This document shows, in pieces, positions 35,244 through 46,490 of a stretch of DNA of 64,000 bases (position 1 is the first letter of the stretch; every line of letters starts with the position of its first letter). The notes beneath the pieces are model-generated. The model was given only the letters and a program-made list of their open reading frames with translations, did not search any database and was not told the origin of the DNA. Origin of the DNA: Pauljensenia hongkongensis (GTDB taxonomy: Bacteria > Actinomycetota > Actinomycetes > Actinomycetales > Actinomycetaceae). The position numbers and the translations under genes are program-made. Where the stretch lies: assembly GCF_001746855.1 (NCBI RefSeq), contig NZ_CP017298.1, positions 1,586,905 through 1,650,904 of the forward strand. Direction: 5' to 3'.

Positions 35244-35374
35244 GGGGGCGCACCGTGTCCGCAGAACGAACAGTTTGTTAATAAGTATTATTCCACTGTG
35301 GATCGTTGCGGTAGTATCGCACCCAACGGGCGCGGCCACCACACGGCGCGCCAGTCGAACATGAGGAGAGCTCC

Positions 35375-36379
35375 ATGTCCACAGTCCCACCCTCAGCCGG
35401 GGGCCCCACACCGTTGGGCCCGTCGCAGGATCCCCGGTCCGCGAACCAGGACCCGGGCGCTTCTCAGCAGGGCGCTCCTGGCGCCTCTCCCCTGCCCTAC
35501 TCCGATCAGCCCACCTCGGTGCTCCCACCGGCCTCTGCCCCGTACCAGGGCGCGCCCCAGGGCGGCGGCGCCCCGGGCTCCCCGTACCAGGGCGGGTACC
35601 CGCCCCAGTCGAACCCGGGTGCTCAGCAGAACGGCTACGCCCCCACCGTCCAGCAGGGCGGGTACGGGGCGCCGGATTACGGCCAGGGCGCCCCCTACGG
35701 GCAGCCCGGACCGGGGAACGGTGGCCCCTCTGCGCCCCAGAAGAACAAGACAGCGATCATCATCGGCGCGATCGTCGCCGTACTGGTCGTCGCGGGTGCG
35801 GGATTCGCCGTCTACTGGTTCGGATTCCGCGGTTCCTCCGATCCGTCGGCCGGATCCGCGCCGGCCAGCCCCGGCGCTCCCAGTGACGGCGGTGCTCCGA
35901 GTGCCGGCGGTTCGCCCAGCGCCGCGCCGACCTCGTCGGGCGGCGGGAGCCCGAACGGGGGTTCCGCCTCCCAGGGGCAACCGGGCAGTATGACCCTGGA
36001 TGTGTCCGGTGCGGAAGTCTCGATCGACAGCGTTGAGCGCGGACCGAAGGACATCAACGGATATGACACTGTGATCGTGACCCTGACAACGACGAACAAC
36101 GCCAGTTCGACCCAGCCCGTGGTCGCCGCCGCCCCGATAGCGTTCTCAGGCCGGGAGGCGAACCAAGGGAACGTCTTCGGGCTAGCGGTCTATCCCGCGG
36201 GCAAAGAGCCAGATGGGTTGGGTTTGAGAGAAGACGTTCCGAAAGATCTCGGACCTGGGGAGAGCGCCACGTGGAAGATGGCGTACGCGATGCCGCAGAC
36301 GGTTGATGAGGTCAGTATCCAGTTGATCGGCATAGATGCGAGTACGGGAGGCCCCTGGACAGTGAAACTCCCTAAGTAA
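35375..36379 (+). CDS. DUF5067-type membrane protein, paralog A
   Basis: The protein is 334 residues. A ~120-residue Gln/Pro/Gly/Tyr-rich disordered N-terminus (PYQGAPQGGGAPG) precedes one TM helix (IIIGAIVAVLVVAGAGFAVY, about 128-150). A Ser/Pro/Gly-rich linker and an exported beta domain (about 210-334) follow. That domain has the DUF5067 pattern 'GPKDINGYDTVIVTLTTTNN' and a hydrophilic '...AGKEPDGLGLREDVPKDLGPGESATWKMAY'. These domains are immunoglobulin-like and function is unknown. ATG 35375 has GAGGAGAG upstream. The leader at 35270-35292 is AT-rich (TTGTTAATAAGTATTATT), a likely promoter. Confidence 0.82.
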   Translation: MSTVPPSAGGPTPLGPSQDPRSANQDPGASQQGAPGASPLPYSDQPTSVLPPASAPYQGAPQGGGAPGSPYQGGYPPQSNPGAQQNGYAPTVQQGGYGAPDYGQGAPYGQPGPGNGGPSAPQKNKTAIIIGAIVAVLVVAGAGFAVYWFGFRGSSDPSAGSAPASPGAPSDGGAPSAGGSPSAAPTSSGGGSPNGGSASQGQPGSMTLDVSGAEVSIDSVERGPKDINGYDTVIVTLTTTNNASSTQPVVAAAPIAFSGREANQGNVFGLAVYPAGKEPDGLGLREDVPKDLGPGESATWKMAYAMPQTVDEVSIQLIGIDASTGGPWTVKLPK

Positions 36380-36479
36380 CCGCGGATTCCGTACGGGCGG
36401 CACCGGGACGAGCGCGCGAGCGCCGATGGTGCGGCCCGCGCGGACAGCACCAGTCCGGCAACGGGCGCAAGGAGGGACC

Positions 36480-37326
36480 ATGTCCTACGCACCACCCCCA
36501 GGAGGGCCAACCGGCTCTTTGGGGGCCCACCGATCCCTACGGGACAATGGGCGCCAGCCCGCAAGGGGAGACGGCGCTGGGTGCGCCCAAACCGGGTAGC
36601 GCCCAGGCCCAGCCCCCGTCGCAGGCCCCCGCGCCCCAGGGCCTCCCCGGGCAGTCCGCAGGCGGCGGAGCGCCCTGGGCCGGTGCGCCCTCCGGCTCCG
36701 CAGGCCCGCAAGTGCCGCCCCCGCCGGGGGGCTTCGCCCCCACGGGGTACGGCGCGGCGGGCCCCGTGCAGGGCGGCTACCAGATGCGGCCGCCCGCTCC
36801 ATTGGCTTCCGGCAGCGGCAGCAACAAAGGCATGTGGATCGCCATCGCCGCAGTGGTGGGCGTACTGGTCATCGCCCTCGGCGGTCTGGGGATCTACAAG
36901 CTGGCCACGAGCGGGGCGGCACCGTCGGCGAACGCTGGGACAACGGTCCTGGGGACCGCCTCAATGGCCGGGGGCAGTGTCAAGTCCGAGTTCAGCATCC
37001 TTCCTGGGCCCAATGACGCGAATGGGAAGAGAACCATTATCGTCATGCAGAAAGTGACGAACGACTCGTCCCAGACGATCAAGGTCGATGAGTACTCCAT
37101 GTTCGTCATGCAGAAAGGGGAATTGCTTGAATTCTCCGACTACCCGTCCGGCAAAGAGCCCGACCAGGTCGACCCGGGGAAGTGGTGGGAGGCCCTTCGG
37201 CCCGGTCAGGAGACCACAGTCGCCTTCGCGTACACGCTGGTCGATTCCTCACAGGTTGAAATCGAGCCCTATGAGCAGAACGATCTGAGCATCGATTACG
37301 CGAAGTACTACTGGCAGCCCAATTAA
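36480..37326 (+). pseudogene. DUF5067-type membrane protein, paralog B, frameshifted near start
   Basis: ATG 36480 (after GGAGGGACC) opens as MSYAPPPGGPTGSLG, like paralog C, but the frame is lost after a G5 run at about 36523-36527. The following frame continues as GPTDPYGTMGASPQGE and stays open to 37326. With one G fewer (G4) the two parts join into a 281-residue protein with disordered N-terminus, TM helix (WIAIAAVVGVLVIALGGLGIY) and a DUF5067 domain. As written, only a product from ATG 36547 (259 residues) could be made, without a clear ribosome site. It could be a sequencing error, a phase-variable tract or a dead gene. I annotate the whole span. Confidence 0.8.
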
Positions 37327-37486
37327 TGGGGCTCAGCCGCAGAGGGGGCCAGGAGGGCCATCGCCACGCGGGCCCTGCAGCTGGCTGGGGCCTCGCTCCG
37401 ACCGCCGTTTCCCAAGGAGCGCTGTGCGATAGGATCCGCTCATAGGAGCCCCTGAGCCGGGGGCGGGATGAATCGAGGAGCACGCA

Positions 37487-38383
37487 GTGTCGTACACACC
37501 ACCCACAGGGGGCGGCCCCAACCCGGGTCCGGTGCCCTCAGGGCAGACGAACCCACAGGATCCCTACGGCGCTCTGAACGGGGCCCCCTCCCAGGGGTCC
37601 CCGGCCCCCGGCGGCGCCCAAGCCGGGTCGGCGCAAGCGGCCCCCGCCTCGTCGGCTGACGGCGGTGGGACCAGCGGCGGCGGCCACTTCCCGCAGACCG
37701 GCGCCCCCGTCCCCTCCGGCTACCAGGCAGCGCCCTACCCGGGCGCACCGGCCCAGGGCGGAACGGGGTACGGGGCGATGCCCGCGGTGAACGCTCCGAC
37801 CCTCCCAGCCGCCCGAACGGCAGCAGCCCCGCAGAACGCGTCGCCGACGACGAAGGCGGCGGGCACGATCGCGGGGATCGCCATCGCTGTCGTCCTGATC
37901 GGTCTGGTCGTCTTCGCGATCTACCGGGTCGCCCTGGTCGCCTCGCCCCCCGACGATCCGGCGCCCGGGTACTCCTCCACCAGCGCGTCCCAGGACGAGG
38001 ACCCCATGGAGGCGGACCTGCCCGTCGCGAAGGCGCACATCGCAGTCGACGACGTGCGCGAAGGGCCCGAGGACATCAACGGCCGCAGCACCGTGGTCTT
38101 CACCCTCACGGCCACGAACAACTCCGACGCGCCCCTGCTCAAAGTGGATCTGCACCCGGAGGTCACCCAGAACGGCGCCGACCGCTCGCTGACGGACTAC
38201 CCCAAGGGCGGGGAGCCCGAGGGCTTCGACCCCAACGGGATCTTCGGCGAGATCCGGCCCGGCGCGACGGAGACGTGGACGGTCGCCTACGAGGTCTCCA
38301 ACCGCACGGACTTGACCGTCCAGGTGCGCGACTCCAACGGCTCCACCTCCGGCCTGCCCGAGTGGATCCTCAGTTTCCCGTGA
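37487..38383 (+). CDS. DUF5067-type membrane protein, paralog C
   Basis: The 298-residue protein has a disordered Pro/Gly/Ala N-terminus beginning with the same SYTPPTGGGP motif as paralog B. A TM helix (TIAGIAIAVVLIGLVVFAIY, about 125-145) follows, then an exported DUF5067 domain (VREGPEDINGRSTVVFTLTA, later YPKGGEPEGFDPNGIFGEIRPG). GTG 37487 has GAGGAG 6 bases upstream. The three paralogs align in order (N-tail, TM, 'P(E/K)DINGxxTVxxTLTxTNN', 'KxGxEPxG'), showing tandem duplication. Function unknown. Confidence 0.82.
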   Translation: MSYTPPTGGGPNPGPVPSGQTNPQDPYGALNGAPSQGSPAPGGAQAGSAQAAPASSADGGGTSGGGHFPQTGAPVPSGYQAAPYPGAPAQGGTGYGAMPAVNAPTLPAARTAAAPQNASPTTKAAGTIAGIAIAVVLIGLVVFAIYRVALVASPPDDPAPGYSSTSASQDEDPMEADLPVAKAHIAVDDVREGPEDINGRSTVVFTLTATNNSDAPLLKVDLHPEVTQNGADRSLTDYPKGGEPEGFDPNGIFGEIRPGATETWTVAYEVSNRTDLTVQVRDSNGSTSGLPEWILSFP

Positions 38384-38491
38384 CCGCGCCCTCCGGCCCG
38401 CTGCGCGCAACGGCAGCGGGCCGGGAGCCGGCCGCCTCGCGATCCGGTGCTGCCGCATATGATTCGTCACAGGGTCGAAAACGTTGAAATA

Positions 38492-38557
38492 TCAATATTT
38501 TATTGAGTAACCCCTGAGGGTGTCGTTTCCCGGGCGCACAGGCACTTTTGATAGAAT
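38492..38557 (+). promoter_or_regulatory. Candidate gyrB promoter and AT-rich inverted repeat
   Basis: An AT-rich inverted repeat (TCAATA-TTT-TATTGA, 38492-38506) is followed by an extended -10-like TGATAGAAT at 38549-38557, about 55 bases before the gyrB start. No good -35 is seen. Gyrase promoters respond to supercoiling, so the AT-rich element next to a weak promoter is plausible. Confidence 0.4.
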
Positions 38558-38612
38558 CTGCAAGGTTAAACATCGGATCTCAGTGATCCGGTCCATGCGC
38601 GAGGGGAGCCAC

Positions 38613-40637
38613 GTGGCTGACATCGACAACAAGACCGACGGCGCCGCGACCTACGGCGCCTCGGACATCACCGTTCTCGAAGGACTCGAAGCCGTCCGCA
38701 AGCGCCCGGGCATGTACATCGGATCCACCGGGGAGCGGGGCCTGCACCACCTGGTGTACGAGGTCGTCGACAACTCCGTCGACGAGGCTCTGGCCGGGTA
38801 CGCCGACCACATCGAGGTCACCATCCAGTCCGACGGCGGTATCAAAGTGGTCGACAACGGCCGCGGCATCCCCGTCGACGAGCACCCCACCGAGCACAGG
38901 CCCACAGTCGAAGTCGTCATGACGATCCTCCACGCCGGCGGGAAGTTCGGAGGCGGCGGCTACGCGGTCTCCGGCGGCCTCCACGGCGTCGGCATCTCCG
39001 TCGTCAACGCCCTGTCCACCCGGGTCGACACGGAGATCCGCCGCCAGGGCCACGTGTGGCGGATGTCCTTCGCCAACGGCGGCACGCCCGTCACCCCGCT
39101 GGAACGCGGCGAGGAGACCACCGAGACGGGGACGACCCAGGTGTTCTACCCCGACCCCTCCATCTTCGAGACCGTCGAGTTCGACTTCGAGACCCTGCGC
39201 CAGCGCTTCCAGCAGATGGCCTTCCTCAACAAGGGCCTGCGCATCACGCTCACGGACGAGCGGGAGAACGCCATCGAGGAGGGCGACGAGATCGCGGGCG
39301 CCCCCGACGAGGACCCGCAGGAGGCCGGGGGGCGCCGGAGCGTCACCTACTGCTACGAGCACGGCCTGCGCGACTACGTGGAGTACCTGGATTCGGCGAA
39401 GAAGACCGACACGATCAACAACGAGATCATCGACTTCGAGGCCGAGAACGACGAGGGCACCATGAGCGTCGAGATCGCCATGCAGTGGACCGGCGCCTAC
39501 TCCTCCTCCGTGCACACCTTCGCCAACACGATCAACACGACCGAGGGCGGCATGCACGAGGAGGGCTTCCGCACGGCCCTGACCTCGCTGGTCAACCGCT
39601 ACGGCCGCGACAAGGGGCTCATCCGCGACAAGGACGACAACCTCACCGGCGACGACGTGCGCGAGGGCCTGACCGCCGTCATCTCCATCAAGCTCACCGA
39701 ACCCCAGTTCGAGGGCCAGACGAAGACGAAACTGGGCAACACCGAGGCGCGCACCTTCGTGGCCCAACAGGTCTACTCCAAGCTCACCGACTGGTTCGAC
39801 GCCCACCCCGCCGACGCCAAGGCCATCATCGCCAAGGGACAGGCCGCGCAGGCGGCCCGCGTCGCCGCCCGCAAGGCCCGCGAGGCCACCAGGCGCAAGG
39901 GGGTCCTCGAATCCGCCTCCATGCCCGGCAAGCTGCGCGACTGCTCGTCACGCACCCCCTCCGAGTGCGAGATCTTCATCGTCGAGGGCGACTCCGCGGG
40001 CGGCTCGGCCGTGGGCGGGCGCGACCCCGAGCGCCAGGCCATCCTGCCGATCCGCGGCAAGATCCTCAACGTGGAGAAGGCGCGCCTGGACCGCGCCCTG
40101 TCCTCGGACACGATCCGCTCCCTCATCACCGCCTTCGGGACCGGCATCGGCGAGGAGTTCGACATCGAGAAACTGCGCTACGGCAAGATCGTCATCATGG
40201 CCGACGCCGACGTCGACGGCCAGCACATCGCGACCCTGCTGCTCACCCTGCTCTTCCGCTACATGCGCCCCCTCATCGAGGGCGGGCACACGTTCATCGC
40301 CATGCCGCCGCTCTACCGCCTCAAATGGACGAACTCGGACCACGAGTTCGCGTACTCCGACAAGGAGCGCGACGAGCTGCTGGCGGTCGGGGCGGCCGCG
40401 AACAAGCGCCTCCCGAAGGAGGGCGGCATCCAGCGCTACAAGGGCCTCGGCGAGATGAACGACCACGAGCTGTGGGAGACGACGATGGACCCCGAGCACC
40501 GGATCCTCAAGCAGGTCACCCTGGACGAGGCCGCGGACGCCGACGAGACCTTCACCATCCTCATGGGTGACGATGTCGACAGGCGCCGCACCTTCATCCA
40601 GCGCAACGCCACAGACGTGCGCTTCCTCGACATCTGA
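38613..40637 (+). CDS. gyrB: DNA gyrase subunit B
   Basis: The protein is 674 residues. The GHKL ATPase domain ([38 protein letters not shown]) is followed by the transducer and the Toprim domain with EGDSAGGSA and DADVDGQHI, then the tail that contacts GyrA. GyrB powers negative supercoiling. GTG 38613 is preferred for the GAGGGGAG at 38601; ATG 38595 in frame is the alternative. gyrA follows after 65 bases. Confidence 0.98.
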   Translation: MADIDNKTDGAATYGASDITVLEGLEAVRKRPGMYIGSTGERGLHHLVYEVVDNSVDEALAGYADHIEVTIQSDGGIKVVDNGRGIPVDEHPTEHRPTVEVVMTILHAGGKFGGGGYAVSGGLHGVGISVVNALSTRVDTEIRRQGHVWRMSFANGGTPVTPLERGEETTETGTTQVFYPDPSIFETVEFDFETLRQRFQQMAFLNKGLRITLTDERENAIEEGDEIAGAPDEDPQEAGGRRSVTYCYEHGLRDYVEYLDSAKKTDTINNEIIDFEAENDEGTMSVEIAMQWTGAYSSSVHTFANTINTTEGGMHEEGFRTALTSLVNRYGRDKGLIRDKDDNLTGDDVREGLTAVISIKLTEPQFEGQTKTKLGNTEARTFVAQQVYSKLTDWFDAHPADAKAIIAKGQAAQAARVAARKAREATRRKGVLESASMPGKLRDCSSRTPSECEIFIVEGDSAGGSAVGGRDPERQAILPIRGKILNVEKARLDRALSSDTIRSLITAFGTGIGEEFDIEKLRYGKIVIMADADVDGQHIATLLLTLLFRYMRPLIEGGHTFIAMPPLYRLKWTNSDHEFAYSDKERDELLAVGAAANKRLPKEGGIQRYKGLGEMNDHELWETTMDPEHRILKQVTLDEAADADETFTILMGDDVDRRRTFIQRNATDVRFLDI

Positions 40638-40702
40638 CCCATCACCAGCGGCTCCGCGACCGGGCGCTGCCCGCGCGGCCGCAGAACGAACGAAGGAACA
40701 AC

Positions 40703-43255
<2,553 letters not shown>

Positions 43256-43260
43256 ACGCG

Positions 43261-43294
43261 CCCCTGGGACTGGGGCCGCGCCCCGTCCCAGGGG
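43261..43294 (+). terminator. Strong hairpin after gyrA without U tract
   Basis: CCCCTGGGAC (43261-43270) pairs with GTCCCAGGGG (43285-43294). The interior GGGGC/GCCCC also pairs, giving about 15 bp with one bulged T and a CGC loop. No T run follows (AGGAGCG), so it may be a GC-type actinobacterial terminator or attenuator before the DUF3566 gene. Confidence 0.6.
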
Positions 43295-43368
43295 AGGAGC
43301 GACCGGGCCCCGCGCGACGGAGGGACCGGTACGATAGCCATTAGGTACCCGCACCTGGAAGGAAACCC

Positions 43369-43767
43369 ATGAGCGAGCAGCACGCACCCACATCGAACCA
43401 GAGCGACGCGCCCCGCCGCGTCGACCTGGCGATCGCACGCATCGATGCGTGGACCGTCATGAAGGTTTCATTCCTGCTGTCGGTCGCCTTCGGCATCGCC
43501 ATCGTCATCGCCACCATCGTCCTGTGGTTCATGCTCGACGCCATGCACGTGTTCTCCACGCTGGAGTCCTTCCTGCAGGAGATCGGCGCCGGCAAGTTCA
43601 CAGAACTGCTCGAGTACGTGCGCCTGCCCCGCACCATCGCCTACGCCACCATCGTCGGAGTCATCAACGTGGTCCTCATGACCGCGATATCGACGCTGGG
43701 GGCCATGCTCTACAACGTGGTCGCGTCCCTGGTCGGCGGCATCAAAGTGTCCCTCATGGACGAGTGA
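43369..43767 (+). CDS. DUF3566 transmembrane protein
   Basis: The 132-residue protein has a charged N-terminus, then ARIDAWTVMKVSFLLSVAFGI, a first TM to WFMLDAM, an amphipathic stretch (FLQEIGAGKFTELLEYV) and a second TM ending in the conserved LYNVVASLVGGIKVSL. DUF3566 follows gyrA in most actinobacteria (M. tuberculosis Rv0007). Function is unknown, with a suggested envelope role. ATG 43369 has GGAAGG. Its last 14 bases overlap the convergent hydrolase gene. Confidence 0.93.
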   Translation: MSEQHAPTSNQSDAPRRVDLAIARIDAWTVMKVSFLLSVAFGIAIVIATIVLWFMLDAMHVFSTLESFLQEIGAGKFTELLEYVRLPRTIAYATIVGVINVVLMTAISTLGAMLYNVVASLVGGIKVSLMDE

Positions 43768-44653
43768 TCCGGATGGGGCGCAGTCCCAGCGCGCGGTCGA
43801 CAGCGGCGCCGACGGCGCGCGGGACGGGCCCCGGAGCGGGCGCGGGAACGAAATCGCCGCCCTCCACCACCCACGTGTAGGGGTCGTGGCCCATCGGACC
43901 GGGCAGGCCCGAGCGGACGAAGCGCGCGGGGCCGGGCTGGTCGAGCAGCACCGACACCCACGATCCCGGGATCCGCACGCGCGAGGCGGGCGCCGCGTTC
44001 GCCTCGAAGAACCCCGACCGGACGAGGGGGGCGGGGAAGCCCGGGGCGTCCAAGGAGAACAGGTGGACCCGTTCCGCGTCGCGGGGGCGGGCGCGCAGCA
44101 GGCTCGCCAGCGCGTACTCCGCCAGGTTCCCGCCCTTCGAATGCCCCATGACGAACAGCGGCCCCGGGTGGCGCTCCGCCGCGAACGCCAGGTACCGCGC
44201 CGCCGCCCTGTGGCCCGGCAACGGGAACGACAAGCCCATGGCGGCGTCCTCGGCCCAGCCCTGCCACGACCTGTCCGTGCCGCGGAACACCACCATCACG
44301 GGCGATCCCGGGCCCCCGGGGGTCCGCAGTGTGAGCGCTGAGAACTGGATCAGCGGGCGTGCGCTCCACCGGTCCACGGCGTGGGCGCAGATGAGGGGCG
44401 CGAAACGGGGCGACGACGCCGCGGCGACCAGCATGCGCCGGTCGAGGCGCGGGTGCAGGGAATGGCGGTAGAGGAAACGGGACAGTGCCAGTGCGCCCAG
44501 GTCGGCCACCCGCATCCCGTCGGCCCCGCGCACGGCCCCGAGCGCGCCGAAATCGCATTGCGCGAGGCAGCACAAGGCCAGGGCGTCGGCCGGGCCCGGC
44601 GGGGCTGAGGGGTCCGCGTCCGCCCCCCGCGCGTGATCGATGACGTCGCCCAT
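43754..44653 (-). CDS. DUF2974-type alpha/beta hydrolase, paralog 1
   Basis: The 299-residue lipase-like protein has VVFRGTDRSWQGWAEDAAM, the nucleophile elbow FVMGHSKGGNLAEYA (Ser in GHSKG), a distal FSLDAPGFPAP that could supply the Asp, and PYTWVVEGGDF near the end. This matches the DUF2974 (Mbeg1-like) pattern; the substrate is unknown, perhaps a lipid or ester. ATG 44653 lies 5 bases after the stop of the upstream paralog, so they form an operon. They interrupt the conserved DUF3566 - tRNA-Ile junction. No signal peptide, so cytoplasmic. Confidence 0.82.
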   Translation of the reverse strand: MGDVIDHARGADADPSAPPGPADALALCCLAQCDFGALGAVRGADGMRVADLGALALSRFLYRHSLHPRLDRRMLVAAASSPRFAPLICAHAVDRWSARPLIQFSALTLRTPGGPGSPVMVVFRGTDRSWQGWAEDAAMGLSFPLPGHRAAARYLAFAAERHPGPLFVMGHSKGGNLAEYALASLLRARPRDAERVHLFSLDAPGFPAPLVRSGFFEANAAPASRVRIPGSWVSVLLDQPGPARFVRSGLPGPMGHDPYTWVVEGGDFVPAPAPGPVPRAVGAAVDRALGLRPIRITRP

Positions 44654-44658
44654 CGCGC

Positions 44659-45717
44659 CTACCTGCCTGGGAAGGGGAGCAGGTCGAGGATCGCGCCGCG
44701 CAGCACGGCGTGCGCCTCGCGGCCCATGGACGTGAAGGAGCGCGCGAAGAACGGCAGATCGGCGGCGAAGGCCGCGACCATCTCGGACACGGTCTCCGTC
44801 GACGAGCTGGTGGCGACCCCGTAGAGGGCCTCGATGAGCAGCTCCGCCTCGTCGCGCGGGTGGGCGGCCAACCAGCGCGTGAGCCGCCTGTCGAATCCGC
44901 GGGCGTCCTTGTTGAGCGGGGAGTCCACGAAGTCGCCGTCCTCGACCCGCCACGTGTACGGGTAGTGCGCCAGGATCCCGTTCGTGGTCGCGCGGACGAC
45001 GCGCGCCCGGCGGGGCGAGGACATGAGGAGCCCCACCAGGGCCGATTGCGGGACGGTCTTGCGGAAGATGTGGCGGACGGGGGAGAACTGGTCCAGGGCG
45101 TCGTCGGGGAAACCCGGGCCGTCGTGGTTGTACACGGCGCCGAGGCGGGCGCGGACCGGTGCCCGGGCGTGCGCGGCTGCGTACTCCGCCAGGTTCCCGC
45201 CCTTCGAATGGCCGCCCACGATGATCTGCCCGCGCCTGTGGGCGGCGACGTGGTCGAGGTAGGCGGCGGCGCGCCTCTGGGCGGGCACGGGGTACTGGAA
45301 GGACATGTTGAAGTCCTCCTTCCACCCGACCAGGCTCGCGTCCGTGCCCCGGAAGGCCACGTAGGTGAGGTGGGGGCCCAGCGCGAACGACATGGCGCAG
45401 AACTGCTTCTGCTCGTCGATACTGGTCTCCGTCGTGTAGGAGAAGACCCGCACGTCGCGGAACCGGGGGTTCGCCGCCATCGCCGTGAGCAGCCGGTGCC
45501 CGTCCTGGGGCTTGAGGACGTGGGCGAAGTAGCGGTCGTAGTTCTCCGCGCGCGCCAGGTCGCCGATGCGCACGCCCGGGCGCCGGGCGCGGACTCCCGC
45601 CATGGGGGACAGGTCGAAGTAGGCGGCGGCGGACAGGATCAGGGAGTCGACCTCGCGCAATGGCTCTGCGTCCAGGCGCGCCAAGTGCGTGCGCGCGTCG
45701 TCGATGATGGTGCCCAT
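44659..45717 (-). CDS. DUF2974-type alpha/beta hydrolase, paralog 2
   Basis: The 352-residue protein shares the same blocks as its neighbour: YVAFRGTDASLVGWKEDFNMSF, IIVGGHSKGGNLAEYAA (Ser nucleophile), VYNHDGPGFPDDAL, and HYPYTWRVEDGDF. This copy matches the DUF2974 consensus more closely. ATG 45717 follows GGAAGGGGGA; frame sequence further upstream is unlike the family. Paralog 1 lies immediately downstream, probably a duplication. Cytoplasmic; substrate unknown. Confidence 0.84.
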   Translation of the reverse strand: MGTIIDDARTHLARLDAEPLREVDSLILSAAAYFDLSPMAGVRARRPGVRIGDLARAENYDRYFAHVLKPQDGHRLLTAMAANPRFRDVRVFSYTTETSIDEQKQFCAMSFALGPHLTYVAFRGTDASLVGWKEDFNMSFQYPVPAQRRAAAYLDHVAAHRRGQIIVGGHSKGGNLAEYAAAHARAPVRARLGAVYNHDGPGFPDDALDQFSPVRHIFRKTVPQSALVGLLMSSPRRARVVRATTNGILAHYPYTWRVEDGDFVDSPLNKDARGFDRRLTRWLAAHPRDEAELLIEALYGVATSSSTETVSEMVAAFAADLPFFARSFTSMGREAHAVLRGAILDLLPFPGR

Positions 45718-45847
45718 GCTCCCCCTTCCGCGTCCTGTGTCAATCGTAGGGGCCCCAGGGCGGCTGCGGGAGGTGGGGGCCTCCGGTGGCCCACGGACGG
45801 CCCGCTTGAAGAGGCGCGCCCTAGTGTTGGACGTCACCTAAGTGGAT

Positions 45848-45877
45848 TTGTTGGCGGGGGCGGCGGATGTGTACCAT
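45848..45877 (+). promoter_or_regulatory. Candidate promoter for tRNA-Ile
   Basis: TTGTTG (45848-45853) and TACCAT (45872-45877) with an 18-base spacer sit 27 bases before the tRNA. The geometry fits a sigma-70-type promoter; the -10 is imperfect. Confidence 0.45.
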
Positions 45878-45903
45878 ATCCGAGTGCCCTCAAGGGCGCG
45901 GAT

Positions 45904-45980
45904 GGGCCTATAGCTCAGTAGGTTAGAGCGCAGTCCTGATAAGACTGAGGTCGGTGGTTCGAGCCCACCTAGGCCCACCA
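45904..45980 (+). tRNA. ileT: tRNA-Ile (anticodon GAT)
   Basis: 77 nt including an encoded CCA. The acceptor stem is GGGCCTA/TAGGCCC, the D-arm has TAGCTCAGTAGGTTAGAG, the anticodon loop is CTGATAA and the T-arm is GGTTCGAGCC. It occupies the usual place downstream of gyrA. Confidence 0.98.
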
Positions 45981-46013
45981 TCCACAGGTGAGCACGAGCC
46001 GGGGGAGGTCGCC

Positions 46014-46148
46014 ATGAAGAAGTGGGCCACATGCCTAGTCGCCGTCGGATCCGCAGTCGCCGTTGGCCTGGTTGTGCGCCAGATCGTCCACGACCTCTCC
46101 GACAACGCGGAGCTGTGGACGTCCGTGACGGACGCCGTGGAGGCCTGA
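46014..46148 (+). CDS. DLW-39 family peptide between tRNA genes
   Basis: The 44-residue protein has a basic start (MKKWATCLVAVGSAVAVG, one hydrophobic helix) and the acidic tail DNAELWTSVTDAVEA, which resembles the short actinobacterial DLW-39 family found beside these tRNAs. ATG 46014 has GGGGGAGG at good distance. Function unknown. Confidence 0.75.
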   Translation: MKKWATCLVAVGSAVAVGLVVRQIVHDLSDNAELWTSVTDAVEA

Positions 46149-46157
46149 GCCTTCCGA

Positions 46158-46230
46158 GGGGCTATGGCGCAATTGGTAGCGCACCTGCTTTGCAAGCAGG
46201 GGGTTACGGGTTCGAGTCCCGTTAGCTCCA
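46158..46230 (+). tRNA. alaT: tRNA-Ala (anticodon TGC)
   Basis: 73 nt with no encoded CCA. The acceptor stem is GGGGCTA/TAGCTCC with discriminator A, the anticodon loop is TTTGCAA and the T-arm is GGTTCGAGTCC. It is paired with tRNA-Ile as is normal near gyrA. Confidence 0.97.
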
Positions 46231-46240
46231 CTTGATATTC

Positions 46241-46277
46241 CCCCGGAACCGCAACGGAAAGTGGTTCCGGGGTTTTT
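46241..46277 (+). terminator. Intrinsic terminator after tRNA-Ala
   Basis: CCCCGGAACC pairs with GGTTCCGGGG across a 12-base loop and is followed by TTTTT, a canonical Rho-independent terminator for the tRNA transcript. Confidence 0.93.
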
Positions 46278-46434
46278 CCATGTCAACACCTCCCATCAGC
46301 ATCCGACGCCTGTCCGCTGTTGACAGGACGATTCTCAACGTCCACAGCACCGCCTCCAGGATGATGGCCGGACGTGGGAGCCCCTGTGGATCCCGAATCC
46401 CTGAGTCCTGCCGGTGTTGACGCCCGACCCCTAT

Positions 46435-46477
46435 TTCGATAATCTTCGAACTGCAAAGTAGTTCGAAAAGTATCGAA
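46435..46477. promoter_or_regulatory. Nested palindromic operator before MFS/ArsR pair
   Basis: TTCGATA...TATCGAA (46435/46471) and TTCGAACT...AGTTCGAA (46445/46460) share one centre (46456), making a 43-bp two-tier palindrome. Its right end runs into the ribosome site AAGGAG of the MFS gene. It is a likely operator for the ArsR regulator encoded downstream. Confidence 0.8.
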
Positions 46478-46490
46478 GGAGTAAGTGGGG

